DNA of 64,000 bases from Halodesulfovibrio aestuarii DSM 17919 = ATCC 29578 (GCF_000384815.1 NZ_ARQF01000021.1:496001-560000), one strand, 5' to 3'. Positions 1 to 8,667 are shown, counted from the first letter of the stretch. Program-made: numbers and translations. Notes: generated by a model from the letters alone, not told the origin.

Positions 1-1
1 A

Positions 2-520
2 TCTATCAATACCCTTTGTGATCAGATTGAAGAACGTATTGCGCAAGGTGGCGGTGTTGTACCTGCGGGCACGAAACGCCTGTTACTTTCTGGTTGTCCT
101 ATGGCAGTTCCGAACTGGAAGTTGCCATACGTAATGGAAAGTTCCAATGCTGTTATAGTGGGAGAAGAGTCTTGTATTGGTTCCCGAAATGTTCGTGATC
201 TTGTAGATGATTCAGCCGATACTATTGAAGGCATGCTTGATGCGCTTGTCGATCGCTATATGAAAATTGACTGTGCATGTTTTACTCCGAATGATGAACG
301 CATGGTTAATGTGCAAAATATGGTTAAAGATCTGAATGCGGACGGTGTGGTTCATTATGCTTTATCTTTCTGCCAGCCATATGCACATGAGGCAATTAAA
401 TTGCAGGATGTTCTATCTCAGAAGGGCATTCCTATGCTGAGTGTGGAAACTGGCTATAGTATGGAAGATGTTGAACAGCTGAAGACGCGTGTCGAAGCTT
501 TTGTTGAGATGTTAGACTAA
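2..520 (+). CDS. 2-hydroxyacyl-CoA dehydratase D-component family / double-cubane-cluster protein, C-terminal part
   Basis: The reading frame is already open at the left edge, so only about the last 172 residues are present and the start lies outside. The visible part has the Cys motifs of the family (SGCPM, EESCIGSRN, DCACFTPN) and the typical end GYSMEDVEQLKTRVEAF. Members are iron-sulfur proteins activated by an ATP-driven partner; they either dehydrate 2-hydroxyacyl-CoA or, as single-subunit double-cubane-cluster proteins (YjiM type), do low-potential reductions. The activase gene follows after 2 bases. The DCACFTPN stretch resembles YjiM-type proteins more than HgdA/HgdB, which is inference. 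The missing N-terminus prevents a firm choice between the two groups. Confidence 0.85.
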   Translation, partial: SINTLCDQIEERIAQGGGVVPAGTKRLLLSGCPMAVPNWKLPYVMESSNAVIVGEESCIGSRNVRDLVDDSADTIEGMLDALVDRYMKIDCACFTPNDERMVNVQNMVKDLNADGVVHYALSFCQPYAHEAIKLQDVLSQKGIPMLSVETGYSMEDVEQLKTRVEAFVEMLD

Positions 521-522
521 GT

Positions 523-1290
523 ATGTTTGGCGGCATTGATATAGGCTCGCGGTCAACGGAGTTTGTGTTGCAGGAGGGCGGTTTCGTCGTGCATCGCGCT
601 CAGTTACCCACTACGTTTTCTCCGTTAGAGCAATGTAAGAGACTGCTTGAAGGGCATTCTCCAGAGTATTTAGTCGCAACCGGGTATGGACGGGAGTTGG
701 TTAAAACTCTCGATTTACCATATTCAGTTGGTGCTATTACGGAAATTAAAGCTCATGCTTTGGGTGCTCATGCGTTATTTCCTGAAGCTCAAACCGTTTT
801 GGATATTGGCGGGCAGGACACAAAGGCCATTTTGTTGAACTCCAAGGGCGGTGTCGTCCGGTTTGAAATGAATGATCGATGTGCTGCTGGTACAGGAAAA
901 TTTTTAGAACACACTGCGAATGTTTTTCAAGTGGATATTGAAAATTTTGGTCCATACGCTTTGCTGGGGAATCAGCCTCCGTTGATTAATAGTATGTGTA
1001 CTGTTTTTGCGGAAACGGAAGCTACTTCGTTAATGGCACAGGGGGTTCGGCCTGAGGATATTGCATTGGCATTGCACAAGTCTGTCGTCCGGCGAACTGG
1101 TTCAATGTTGAAGCGGGTTGGGCTTGCTTTTCCGTTAGTTTTTTCTGGTGGTGTTGCAAATAATGCCTGTATCCGTAAACTGTTACATGAAGAGTTTGGT
1201 GGGGCAGAGTCTATCTGCATTGCTGAAGAGCCTGATATGTGCGGTGCCTTTGGTGCTAGTCTGTGGGCGGAAGTGTGCTTTAATGCCTGA
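523..1290 (+). CDS. Acyl-CoA dehydratase activase-type ATPase (BadF/BadG/BcrA/HgdC family, YjiL-like)
   Basis: A 255-residue ASKHA-fold ATPase. Visible motifs are the N-terminal phosphate loop GGIDIGSRSTEF, the second phosphate motif DIGGQDTKAI near residue 92, the cluster-binding segment NDRCAAGTGKF near 117, a second Cys in NSMCTVF near 156, and the adenosine motif FSGGVANNAC. In this family a homodimer holds one [4Fe-4S] cluster and injects electrons into the partner on ATP hydrolysis. It sits 2 bases behind the partner gene and ends at a terminator, so the two form the end of one operon. The size is normal for a single-domain activase. Which substrate the pair serves cannot be read from the sequence. 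Confidence 0.9.
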   Translation: MFGGIDIGSRSTEFVLQEGGFVVHRAQLPTTFSPLEQCKRLLEGHSPEYLVATGYGRELVKTLDLPYSVGAITEIKAHALGAHALFPEAQTVLDIGGQDTKAILLNSKGGVVRFEMNDRCAAGTGKFLEHTANVFQVDIENFGPYALLGNQPPLINSMCTVFAETEATSLMAQGVRPEDIALALHKSVVRRTGSMLKRVGLAFPLVFSGGVANNACIRKLLHEEFGGAESICIAEEPDMCGAFGASLWAEVCFNA

Positions 1291-1336
1291 TGTCTTGATC
1301 TGTTAATCCACAGTGAGAATAGTATGAAATAAAGAA

Positions 1337-1372
1337 AACTCCGCAGTTCAGCATTGTACTGCGGAGTTTTTT
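1337..1372 (+). terminator. Intrinsic terminator after the activase gene
   Basis: An 11-bp stem (AACTCCGCAGT pairing with ACTGCGGAGTT) with a 10-base loop is followed by a T run. It ends the operon that enters from the left edge. Confidence 0.85.
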
Positions 1373-1473
1373 CATTTCAATGGCTCTAGAGCAGGGATAA
1401 TGGAGATTACCTTGTGCAGTTTTTTGTGGTCAGAGTTAGCGATTTTTTTTGACGGGGAAAATTTTTTGTCTTA

Positions 1474-1513
1474 GCAAAGGTCCGTTTTACAAAATTGTAA
1501 AACGGACCTTTGC
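1474..1513. repeat. 40-bp near-perfect palindrome in the nifA upstream region
   Basis: Two 19-bp arms (1474-1492 and 1495-1513) are exact reverse complements separated by only two bases. No T run follows on the plus strand, so it is not a standard terminator for the upstream genes. It could be a cruciform-prone site, a binding site for a dimeric regulator or a read-through barrier. It lies about 390 bases before nifA. Confidence 0.75.
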
Positions 1514-1736
1514 GCTCGGTTGTGATTAAATTCTTGGTTTGTTCTTAATGTCTGAGATGTGCCCTGGCTATCCCGCAAGATAAAAATAAGTATAATTTAA
1601 GTAGCTAATATAAAACCAAAATAATTCTTGATATAAAAGTTGTTTTATATATCTGTGTGTATCTAATTATGCTTCTCGACATTAAGAAATAATGTTCGCT
1701 TATGTAATCTCATACAATTTTTAGTTTATGATGATA

Positions 1737-1760
1737 CTGCTTATAGTAAAATATAAGCAG
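1737..1760. promoter_or_regulatory. Inverted repeat in the nifA leader/promoter region
   Basis: CTGCTTATA (1737-1745) pairs perfectly with TATAAGCAG (1752-1760) around a 6-base spacer. It lies about 140 bases before nifA in AT-rich DNA. It is either an operator or an RNA hairpin; I cannot tell which. Confidence 0.5.
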
Positions 1761-1784
1761 AAAACGTATAGAAAATTGAAAAAA

Positions 1785-1798
1785 TGACAAATATGTCA
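1785..1798. promoter_or_regulatory. Possible operator palindrome before nifA
   Basis: TGACA-AATA-TGTCA forms a 14-bp dyad about 100 bases before the nifA start. The layout resembles binding sites of CRP/FNR-class or other dimeric regulators but matches no consensus I can name with confidence. The gap 1514-1736 next to it is AT-rich and shows no gene. Confidence 0.4.
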
Positions 1799-1899
1799 AT
1801 CAAACTTTTTGTTTTTGGGAAGACTACATGCTAGGTGAAAGAGGTTTAACTTTAATTTGCTGATATATAAAGATAAAAAAATGATGGGACAGAAAATGC

Positions 1900-3510
1900 A
1901 TGAGTGTGTGCATGCGATCTCGAATACATATACTCAAATTTTCAGCATTACTTGCTATTTGCGAAACCATGGAACGAGCTTTAGATCTTGAAGCTGCTCT
2001 TGATGGGGTGCTGTGCATGCTTTCTGAAAAATTAAGTATGCAACGAGCAACCGTAACATTATATGACCCAGAAATTCAGCAACTTACAATTAATGCATCA
2101 TATGGTTTAACTTTAGAGGAAAAACAGCGTGGTGTGTACCGTTTGGATGAGGGAGTAACTGGGAAGATTTTTAGATCAAATGAACCTTTTTATGTGCCTG
2201 ACATTAGTAAGGAGCCTCTTTTTTTAGACAAGACTGGTGCGCGAAAACTCCAAAGGGGAATGACATCTTTTATCGGGGTGCCAATCGTTTTGCAGGGTGA
2301 TCCTATTGGTGTTCTAAATGTTGACAGATTTTTTGATGATCATGTCTCTATTGAAGAAGATATAGATTTTTTAAAAATAGTAGCAACACTTATTGGGCAG
2401 TTTCTGAGCCTTAATAAAAAAGTAATGGAGCGCGAAGCCGTATTCAAACGAGAAAATGCTTCCTTACGTTATCAAATTTCTCAGCAAAATAAGGGATTAT
2501 ATATTGTTGGGAAAAGTTCCGCCATGATGGAAGTGCAAAGGCAAATAGAACGAGTTGCCCCAACGAGGGCTACAGTTCTACTGCTTGGTGAGTCTGGCGT
2601 TGGTAAGACATTAATTGCGCGTATCATACATGAATTGTCTGATAGAGACGGGCACCCTTTTGTTAAGATCAACTGTGCCTCTATTCCGGAAAATTTACTT
2701 GAAGCGGAACTCTTTGGTTATGAAAAGGGGGCTTTTACCGGCGCAACTTCCAGTCGGCAAGGTCGTTTTGAGGAGGCTGACTGCGGAACCATATTCCTTG
2801 ATGAAATTGGAGAACTTCCCTTAAATTTGCAAGCAAAGCTGCTTCGGGTACTGCAGGAAAAAGAACTGGAGAGGCTTGGGTCTAATAAAACACGAACTGT
2901 AGATATCCGTATTATTACGGCAACGAATAAGGATTTGGGAAAGCTGGTAGAGCAAAACGAATTCCGCCTTGATTTATACTATAGGCTGAATATTTTCCCC
3001 GTTGTAATTCCAGCTCTTTGTGAGCGTCGCGAAGATATTACAGGGTTATTGAACCATTTTTTACAGAAAGCGGCACAGAACTATGGGCGTACAGTCACAT
3101 TCACGGCAGGCGCTCTGGATGCCCTTATCCAATATGAGTGGCCGGGTAATGTTCGTGAAATGGAAAACCTTATTGAACGCCTCGTTATCATGTCTGATTC
3201 AGAGTATATTTCGCTTGAATTTATTGCACCGTATTTAGAGTCTATTACTCCAATGCATGAGCATGAAGTTGTTGATGGAACGGCCTGTTTACTTGCTTTA
3301 GATAAAAATAAGCCGATGCGTCCACAGCATGCTTCCCTGCAAGACTTAGAAAAAAACGAAATATTGTATGCGTTAGAAGATAATGATTGGATTCAATACA
3401 AGGCCGCTGAAAGTTTAGGTCTTACGGCTCGCCAAATGGGATATCGCGTAAAACGTTATCGTTTGGAAGAGGCTATAGCTATAGGTAGAGCACGACTTCG
3501 AAAAAGATAA
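1900..3510 (+). CDS. nifA: Nif-specific sigma-54 activator NifA
   Basis: 536 residues in the NifA order: GAF sensor domain (about 20-170), AAA+ sigma-54 interaction domain (about 203-435) and a C-terminal helix-turn-helix (about 500-530, [12 protein letters not shown]). The AAA+ part has Walker A GESGVGKT (230-237), the sigma-54 contact loop GAFTGA (277-282) and Walker [14 protein letters not shown]. It should activate the sigma-54 promoters found in the nifH-nifV gap. The linker before the HTH has a single Cys, so the multi-cysteine oxygen-sensing motif of rhizobial NifA is absent, and no nifL is nearby. The start is chosen because the GAF domain begins directly after it; the ribosome site is weak. 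It converges on nifB across a shared terminator. Confidence 0.95.
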   Translation: MSVCMRSRIHILKFSALLAICETMERALDLEAALDGVLCMLSEKLSMQRATVTLYDPEIQQLTINASYGLTLEEKQRGVYRLDEGVTGKIFRSNEPFYVPDISKEPLFLDKTGARKLQRGMTSFIGVPIVLQGDPIGVLNVDRFFDDHVSIEEDIDFLKIVATLIGQFLSLNKKVMEREAVFKRENASLRYQISQQNKGLYIVGKSSAMMEVQRQIERVAPTRATVLLLGESGVGKTLIARIIHELSDRDGHPFVKINCASIPENLLEAELFGYEKGAFTGATSSRQGRFEEADCGTIFLDEIGELPLNLQAKLLRVLQEKELERLGSNKTRTVDIRIITATNKDLGKLVEQNEFRLDLYYRLNIFPVVIPALCERREDITGLLNHFLQKAAQNYGRTVTFTAGALDALIQYEWPGNVREMENLIERLVIMSDSEYISLEFIAPYLESITPMHEHEVVDGTACLLALDKNKPMRPQHASLQDLEKNEILYALEDNDWIQYKAAESLGLTARQMGYRVKRYRLEEAIAIGRARLRKR

Positions 3511-3604
3511 AGAAATAGGTTAGTAGAAACTTAAATTCACTTGATTGACTCGATACTGTAATTGAACTGGTTGCAGGCCACGGTTGATAAACGCAAGATA
3601 ATAC

Positions 3605-3654
3605 AAAGCCATCGTTTGATAGAGTTGTCCTCTACCAAACGATGGCTTTTTATT
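3605..3654 (+). terminator. Terminator between convergent nifA and nifB
   Basis: A 14-bp stem (AAAGCCATCGTTTG with its complement at 3636-3649) is followed by TTTTTATTTT on the plus strand. The minus side has only a weak T run, so it mainly ends nifA and may also slow transcription leaving nifB. Confidence 0.85.
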
Positions 3655-3681
3655 TTAGGGAGGAAATGCAACGCTGCTAAG

Positions 3682-4947
3682 TTAGCCACACGCTGTCCCT
3701 GTTCCCTGACACCCACCAGCAATGCCAGCACGTCGGCATTTTAAAGACTCGATGTTGCCCGTATGATATACAGCTTCTAATCCATCTTGGATAAGTCCAC
3801 TCAATGTATGTGAAGATATTCCATGTTCTTCTAAGTAGACCTTCGGGGTTTCGCCAATTGCTGCTGTTAACACAGTGCGGCAATCATTAAGAAGGAGGGC
3901 GAGTTCTTCCCAACGCTTTGGCCCACAGGCTTTAGGAGGAACTTTACGTTCTTCAATAAGACTGAAGTTTCCTTTTTGGTCTTCACCCCAGATATAAAAC
4001 GATTTTGTTTCTCCAAAGTGCTGATTTATAAGTAAACCTTCTCGGGAGGAAATAGCCACGTATGGGCGGGGCTTTTCCAGTTCCAGTGGTTTATGTTGTG
4101 CACACGCTTGCAAGGTTCCACACAGTGAAGCTGATTGGTCTTTAGAAAGTAACCCGACAGCATCTGCGCGGCAGCGTTTGCAGTGTGTCATTTGTTTAAT
4201 ATATGGAGTTGCTGCTTTTCGAAGCGGCCCGATCAGGTTGTGGTTCGGTTCTTCAATATCAGCAAAAAGCGTATCTGCGGTTGGCTTCAGTGGAATAATA
4301 TTTTGAATGTCAGCACCAAGTTCAGATGCCACCTTAGCTACTTCTAAAAGATGGTCGTCGTTAATTCCCGGGATGGCAATGGAATTTATTTTTACGATGA
4401 TATTCCGATCTTTTAAACCCTTAATTGCTTTCAACTGGCGATCAAGTAAAAGCTTTGCGCCTTCTTCTCCATAGTGGATAGTGTTTCCATCCTGTACCCA
4501 AGAGTAAATTTTTGCACCAATTGCAGGATCTACAGCACTCATAGTAATGGTCACATGGGACACTCCCAGTTCGGCAATGTCGTCAAGGTAAGGCAGGATT
4601 CCCATACCGTTTGTAGAGAGGCAAAACAGGAGATGCGGGTGCTTTTTATTAAGCAGACGCATAGTTTCCAATACTTCTTGCGGGTTAGCAAACGGGTCAC
4701 CGGGGCCGGCAATGCCTGCAACTGTGATACGTGGCTCTTTTTCCAGCACAGCGTCCATGTATTCAGCAGCCTGAAACGGTTTAAGTATGCTGCTGGTAAC
4801 GCCGGGGCGGGATTCGTTAACACAGTCGTATTTTCTGTTACAGTAGTTACACTGTATGTTGCACTTTGGTGCTACCGGTAAATGAACTCTTCCGCAGCTG
4901 CCTGCATTTTCTTTATTAAAGCATGGATGTTTTGTTGTATCTTTCAT
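3682..4947 (-). CDS. nifB: FeMo-cofactor biosynthesis protein NifB with fused NifX-like domain
   Basis: 421 residues. The N-terminal two thirds is a radical SAM enzyme that makes NifB-co, the [8Fe-9S-C] precursor of FeMo-co. The radical SAM cluster motif CNIQCNYC is at residues 29-36 and AGPGDPFANP near 80-90. From about residue 295 the protein continues as a NifX/NafY-type cofactor-carrier domain (FGETKSFYIW, CRTVLTAAIGETP), so precursor synthesis and handling are joined in one chain. There is no separate nifX in the window. The start has AGGTG 7 bases upstream. It is the last gene of the minus-strand nif operon, 85 bases after nifN, with no promoter seen in that gap. Confidence 0.97.
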   Translation of the reverse strand: MKDTTKHPCFNKENAGSCGRVHLPVAPKCNIQCNYCNRKYDCVNESRPGVTSSILKPFQAAEYMDAVLEKEPRITVAGIAGPGDPFANPQEVLETMRLLNKKHPHLLFCLSTNGMGILPYLDDIAELGVSHVTITMSAVDPAIGAKIYSWVQDGNTIHYGEEGAKLLLDRQLKAIKGLKDRNIIVKINSIAIPGINDDHLLEVAKVASELGADIQNIIPLKPTADTLFADIEEPNHNLIGPLRKAATPYIKQMTHCKRCRADAVGLLSKDQSASLCGTLQACAQHKPLELEKPRPYVAISSREGLLINQHFGETKSFYIWGEDQKGNFSLIEERKVPPKACGPKRWEELALLLNDCRTVLTAAIGETPKVYLEEHGISSHTLSGLIQDGLEAVYHTGNIESLKCRRAGIAGGCQGTGTACG

Positions 4948-5032
4948 TGCAATGCACCTATATCTTTTTCGTAAAATCTATCTGAGATTACTGCATGACA
5001 GCAATTTGAGAGGGTAAATAGATTTTTAATTA

Positions 5033-6388
5033 TTACAGATAACCATATCCAACAGGGCTGTCGTTCTGTTTTTTCTCAAGAAGAGCGTTTATTATACGGT
5101 CAAGTAAGGAAAGAGTGCCTTCGTATCCAATATGTTTTGTTCTTTGACCACCAAATCTGTCGTGGATAGGGAAACCAACTCGGATCAAAGGAATATCCCA
5201 GGCTTTTGCGTACTGATATCCCTTGGAATGTCCGATAAGGATATCTGGTTTTAACTCTTCAGCCCGCGCTGCAATATCAAAGAAATCTACACCTTCGTGG
5301 ACTTCTGGTACACATGTCGCCACATCTCGCGTGATGTCTTTAATGTGAGTTTCCAAATTTTTGTTTTTAGAACCAGTACCTACCAGAATAACGTCTATGC
5401 CAATTTCTGTTAAAAATGAGCACAATCCGGTCACCAGATCTTCTTCTCCGTACACAACTGCACGTTTTCCAAAAACATATTTATGACCATCGACGAAGGC
5501 GTCTACGAGTCTTCCACGCTGCTGCTCGTAGCGTCTCGGTATTTTTTTTCCGGATATTTTGCTGAGTGTTTCAAAGAACACATCACTTTCACGCAATCCT
5601 ATAGGCAGCCCAATGCGGTAGTTTGGAGTTTTAAATCGTTCCTGTAAGCTGGCTCCGCCAGTTTTTTCAGGAAGGCAACGCCCAAACTCAATAGTTGCCT
5701 TTGAACCGGACATCTTTTTAATATCTTTAAGAGGGGTACCACCCGTAGGGATCTTGACATAATCCTCGAGAGTTATACCGTCCAATGTTTCTGAAATGTC
5801 CGGCAGGATGGTTGATGCTATTTCAAAGTCTTCGCAAATCTCTCTTAGATGGCGAATGTCTTCACAGGAAACCATATTAGGCAAAATGTTAACAGTGTCG
5901 GAAGCAGACGTTTTTTCAAGACAGAGTTGTTCCGTTATTGCCTGTACGGCTCCGTGCCAACCGTCGGTGTGTGTGCCGTTATAGCTTGGAGTAGCTACTT
6001 GTACTATTTCCGGAAGTGGTAATTCGCTAAATTCTTTTTTAAATTCAGAAAGAAACATCGGGACATTGTCACCAATCGTTTCTGTAAGGCATGTTGTTGC
6101 AACGCCAACCACTTTGGGTTCGTACTTTATCATCACGTTTAGAATGCCCTTTTTCAAATTGGGGCCGCCGCCGTAAATAGCGTTTTTTTCACCAAGGGCA
6201 GAGGACGCGATGTCTATTGATTCGCGGAAGTGACTGATAATGTAACGGCGCATGTATGTGGCACAGCCCTGTGAACCATGCAGGAAGGGAATACCGCCTT
6301 CCACGCCTCGAAAAGCCAGTGAGGCACCCAACGGTGTACATAATTTACAAGCATTAGTTGTAGATACATAATTACTGGTCTTAGACAT
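5033..6388 (-). CDS. nifN: Nitrogenase FeMo-cofactor scaffold subunit NifN
   Basis: 451 residues, homologous to NifK. With NifE it forms the NifE2N2 scaffold on which NifB-co is matured with molybdenum and homocitrate. Motifs GGIPFLHGSQGC near residue 35 and TTCLTETIGDN near 100 mark the family. Its ATG overlaps the end of nifE by 8 bases, so the partner subunits are probably translationally coupled. The start is fixed by that overlap and by the conserved N-terminus. Length is normal for a stand-alone NifN, without a fused NifB or NifX. Confidence 0.96.
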   Translation of the reverse strand: MSKTSNYVSTTNACKLCTPLGASLAFRGVEGGIPFLHGSQGCATYMRRYIISHFRESIDIASSALGEKNAIYGGGPNLKKGILNVMIKYEPKVVGVATTCLTETIGDNVPMFLSEFKKEFSELPLPEIVQVATPSYNGTHTDGWHGAVQAITEQLCLEKTSASDTVNILPNMVSCEDIRHLREICEDFEIASTILPDISETLDGITLEDYVKIPTGGTPLKDIKKMSGSKATIEFGRCLPEKTGGASLQERFKTPNYRIGLPIGLRESDVFFETLSKISGKKIPRRYEQQRGRLVDAFVDGHKYVFGKRAVVYGEEDLVTGLCSFLTEIGIDVILVGTGSKNKNLETHIKDITRDVATCVPEVHEGVDFFDIAARAEELKPDILIGHSKGYQYAKAWDIPLIRVGFPIHDRFGGQRTKHIGYEGTLSLLDRIINALLEKKQNDSPVGYGYL

Positions 6389-7769
6389 TGCCCGTCTCCT
6401 TGTTTACTCCCTTATTGCGGTTCGCACGCCTCGGGACAAAATTCCATACGGGACTCATCACTGAAGAATGTACTTCCTTTGCGAAGTTCAACATTCCTTC
6501 AAACCCACCAAGCGCTTCTTTCCGTTCATGGTTATGATCACAAAAGCCTACGCCCAGTTTGTATGCTATGGGGCGTTCTTTTACGCCGCCTACAAATAAA
6601 TCAACATTTTTTTCTTTAATAAATTCTGCAAGTTCCAAAGGGTTGGCGTCGTCAACTAAAATGGTGTCCGGGTCTGCAATCTCGGCCAGTTCATTGTAAT
6701 CTTCTTTAGTGCCAGTTTGTGATCCGCATACAACAACCTTCATACCTAAGTGTCGAAAAGCTTTAATTAGTGAAAATGCTTTAAAAGATCCGCCGACATA
6801 CATGGCCACTTTTTTCCCTTCTAAGTCTTTGCGATAGCGGGCAATTTCAGGCATGAGTGTGGACAATTCTTCACGTACAAGAGTTTCTGTCTTTTCAACA
6901 ATTGTCGGATCTATCTCTTTAAAGAAATCGGAGATCTGGTAGAGGGAGTCTGCCATATCCTCTATGCCAATATATGAGACACGAATAAACGGAGTGCCGT
7001 AGGTCTCTTGCAGCATTTTTGCTAAATCGAGTGTCGCACCGGAGCACTGTACAAGGTTGAGGGACGCTCCGTGGCAACGTCCGATATCTTCTACGCGACC
7101 GTCACCGGTAATGTTTGCAACGACCGTAATCCCCATTCGCTCAAAATATTTTCTAATAATCCAAATTTCGCCAGCAAGGTTGAAGTCGCCTAAGATGTTC
7201 ACTGAAAGTTTTGGCACATCAGAAATATCTTGAGTTCCGACAAGCTGAAACATAGCCTTGCAAGCTGCTAGGTATCCTGCACGTTTGTTGCCTTTAAAAC
7301 CTTCAGACATAACAGGTAGTACTGGGATTTTCTTTTTCAGGCTCATTTCTTTGCAAACGGCTTCAAGGTCATCACCAATGATGCCAACTATGCATGTTGA
7401 ATAAACAAAAGCAGCTTTAGGCTTGTGTCTGTCTATAAGTTCATCAAGAGCCGCAGTAAGTTTTTCTTCACCGCCAAAAACAACATCCAGTTCTTGCAAA
7501 TCTGTTGAAAATGAAAGCCGGTGCAGTTCTGGGCCACTTGATAATGCACCGCGGATATCCCATGTATAAACGGCACACCCGATAGGGCCATGAACGAGAT
7601 GCAGTGCGTCAGCAATGGGGTAGAGCACAACTCTGGAGCCGCAAAATACACATGCGCGCTGGCTTACAGCACCGGCAAGAGATTCTTTGTTACATGCGAT
7701 TTCAACAGGATTGCCATGACCTGTACGGTGCACCTGGTCTTTTCTTTCTTCTAAAATGGCTTTACTCAC
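6381..7769 (-). CDS. nifE: Nitrogenase FeMo-cofactor scaffold subunit NifE
   Basis: 462 residues, homologous to NifD. Visible motifs are QRACVFCGSRVVLYP, HLVHGPIGCAVYTWDIRG and YSTCIVGIIGDD, which carry the cysteines that bind the scaffold's own cluster. It pairs with NifN, whose start overlaps its stop. The start codon is GTG (read on the minus strand), preceded by AGGGGG at a proper distance. It follows the GNAT gene after 51 bases. No sigma-54 promoter is seen just upstream, so it should belong to the long nifH transcript. Confidence 0.96.
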   Translation of the reverse strand: MSKAILEERKDQVHRTGHGNPVEIACNKESLAGAVSQRACVFCGSRVVLYPIADALHLVHGPIGCAVYTWDIRGALSSGPELHRLSFSTDLQELDVVFGGEEKLTAALDELIDRHKPKAAFVYSTCIVGIIGDDLEAVCKEMSLKKKIPVLPVMSEGFKGNKRAGYLAACKAMFQLVGTQDISDVPKLSVNILGDFNLAGEIWIIRKYFERMGITVVANITGDGRVEDIGRCHGASLNLVQCSGATLDLAKMLQETYGTPFIRVSYIGIEDMADSLYQISDFFKEIDPTIVEKTETLVREELSTLMPEIARYRKDLEGKKVAMYVGGSFKAFSLIKAFRHLGMKVVVCGSQTGTKEDYNELAEIADPDTILVDDANPLELAEFIKEKNVDLFVGGVKERPIAYKLGVGFCDHNHERKEALGGFEGMLNFAKEVHSSVMSPVWNFVPRRANRNKGVNKETGNV

Positions 7770-7820
7770 GGTATTCCCCCTAGTTGATTCACACGAATAC
7801 TTGCTTCTTGAATGTGTTGA

Positions 7821-8276
7821 TTAGTGCTTTTTGGAAAGGCACACTAATTGTGTTTTGTTCCAGTTTCTTGCGTTATAAAAGTCTAGAGCCTTAGTGTTAT
7901 TTGTATCTGCCAAAAGCTGGGAACGTGTTGCCCCATACTTTTGAGCAAATTGTTCCATGCCTTTTAACAGCAATGTTCCTATTCCCATGTGCTGTATATG
8001 GGGGTGCACAACGACATCTTCAACCAGTACAGAAAAACCACCTTCTGCTGTCGAAACAAGTAATTGTCCTGTGCACATCCCCACGGTGTTTTTGTCTGAT
8101 TCTGCTACAAGAATACACGATGTGGGTGAGCGTAACAGGAGCTTCAATCCTTTTTCCTGTTTCGCAAAATCGCTTTTGAAATCGGCCTCGATGGAGAAAA
8201 GTATGTGGAGTAGGTCACATAGCTGTGTAAGGTCGTTTTCATTGGCTTCACGTATGGTAACTTGAGGCAGACTCAT
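7821..8276 (-). CDS. GNAT-family N-acetyltransferase inside the nif operon
   Basis: 151 residues with a typical Gcn5-related fold. Beta-strand 4 and the acetyl-CoA loop are visible as VEDVVVHPHIQHMGIGTLLL (residues about 87-106), where the usual R/Q-x-x-G-x-G/A motif reads QHMGIG. The C-terminal NTKALDFYNARNW is the common alpha4/beta6 signature. The gene starts 4 bases after the ferredoxin stop and lies before nifE, so it is co-transcribed with nitrogenase genes. The substrate is unknown. A role in modifying a nitrogenase component or a small molecule of the pathway is only inference from position; a housekeeping passenger is also possible. Confidence 0.85.
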   Translation of the reverse strand: MSLPQVTIREANENDLTQLCDLLHILFSIEADFKSDFAKQEKGLKLLLRSPTSCILVAESDKNTVGMCTGQLLVSTAEGGFSVLVEDVVVHPHIQHMGIGTLLLKGMEQFAQKYGATRSQLLADTNNTKALDFYNARNWNKTQLVCLSKKH

Positions 8277-8280
8277 TTCT

Positions 8281-8586
8281 TTACGATTCCATAAGGTATT
8301 CTTCGCATGGTTCGCCGTCTTCGAGGCTGTCTAAAATTGCGTCAATAGCTTCTTCAGAGTTCACCCCTTTGTACCACCAGTTTTCAGGCTGGATAACCAT
8401 GACAGGGCCGGATTCACATTGCTTCAGGCAGGTTGTCGCAATCACAAGGGCGTCTAGCCCACGGTCAAGGGCCTCTTCTTCAATATACTGTAAGAATCCT
8501 TCAGTTTGTTTATGACAAATGCCTTTGGGACTACCAGCAGCACGAAAGCTTTGGCAGCAGATGAGCATTCTTTCAGGAGTGGCCAT
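8281..8586 (-). CDS. Thioredoxin-like [2Fe-2S] ferredoxin, nif-associated
   Basis: 101 residues. Cysteines at 10/11 (ICCQSF), 24 (GICHKQ), 53 and 57 (TTCLKQCESGP) match the spacing of thioredoxin-fold [2Fe-2S] ferredoxins such as the Clostridium pasteurianum 2Fe protein and Azotobacter FdI, which are known to contact the MoFe protein. The acidic C-terminus fits an electron-transfer or docking protein. It lies between nifK and the GNAT gene and has AAGGA before the ATG. It may deliver electrons, or help assemble or protect the MoFe protein; the sequence alone does not decide. Confidence 0.92.
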   Translation of the reverse strand: MATPERMLICCQSFRAAGSPKGICHKQTEGFLQYIEEEALDRGLDALVIATTCLKQCESGPVMVIQPENWWYKGVNSEEAIDAILDSLEDGEPCEEYLMES

Positions 8587-8617
8587 TCTATAATCCTTTC
8601 ATGTTGGGTTAGTAGGC

Positions 8618-8647
8618 ATCCTGCACCACAGGAGCGCGGTGCAGGAT
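8618..8647 (-). promoter_or_regulatory. Intercistronic hairpin between nifK and the ferredoxin gene
   Basis: ATCCTGCACC and GGTGCAGGAT form a perfect 10-bp stem with a 10-base loop in the 81-base gap. No T run follows in the minus direction, so it looks like an mRNA processing or stabilising hairpin rather than a full terminator. It would protect the upstream nifHDK part and lower expression of the downstream assembly genes. Confidence 0.7.
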
Positions 8648-8667
8648 ACGAGTGTTGTCGTGTGGAG

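Noticed and set aside
1816-1832. Possible sigma-54 promoter before nifA (GG-N10-GC in TGGGAAGACTACATGCT)
   Set aside because: The spacing fits but the -24 box lacks the TGGCAC pattern, so it is too weak to call without a mapped transcription start.
3562-3744. 60-codon frame between nifA and nifB
   Set aside because: It spans the terminator hairpin and enters nifB on the opposite strand, so it is a chance frame.
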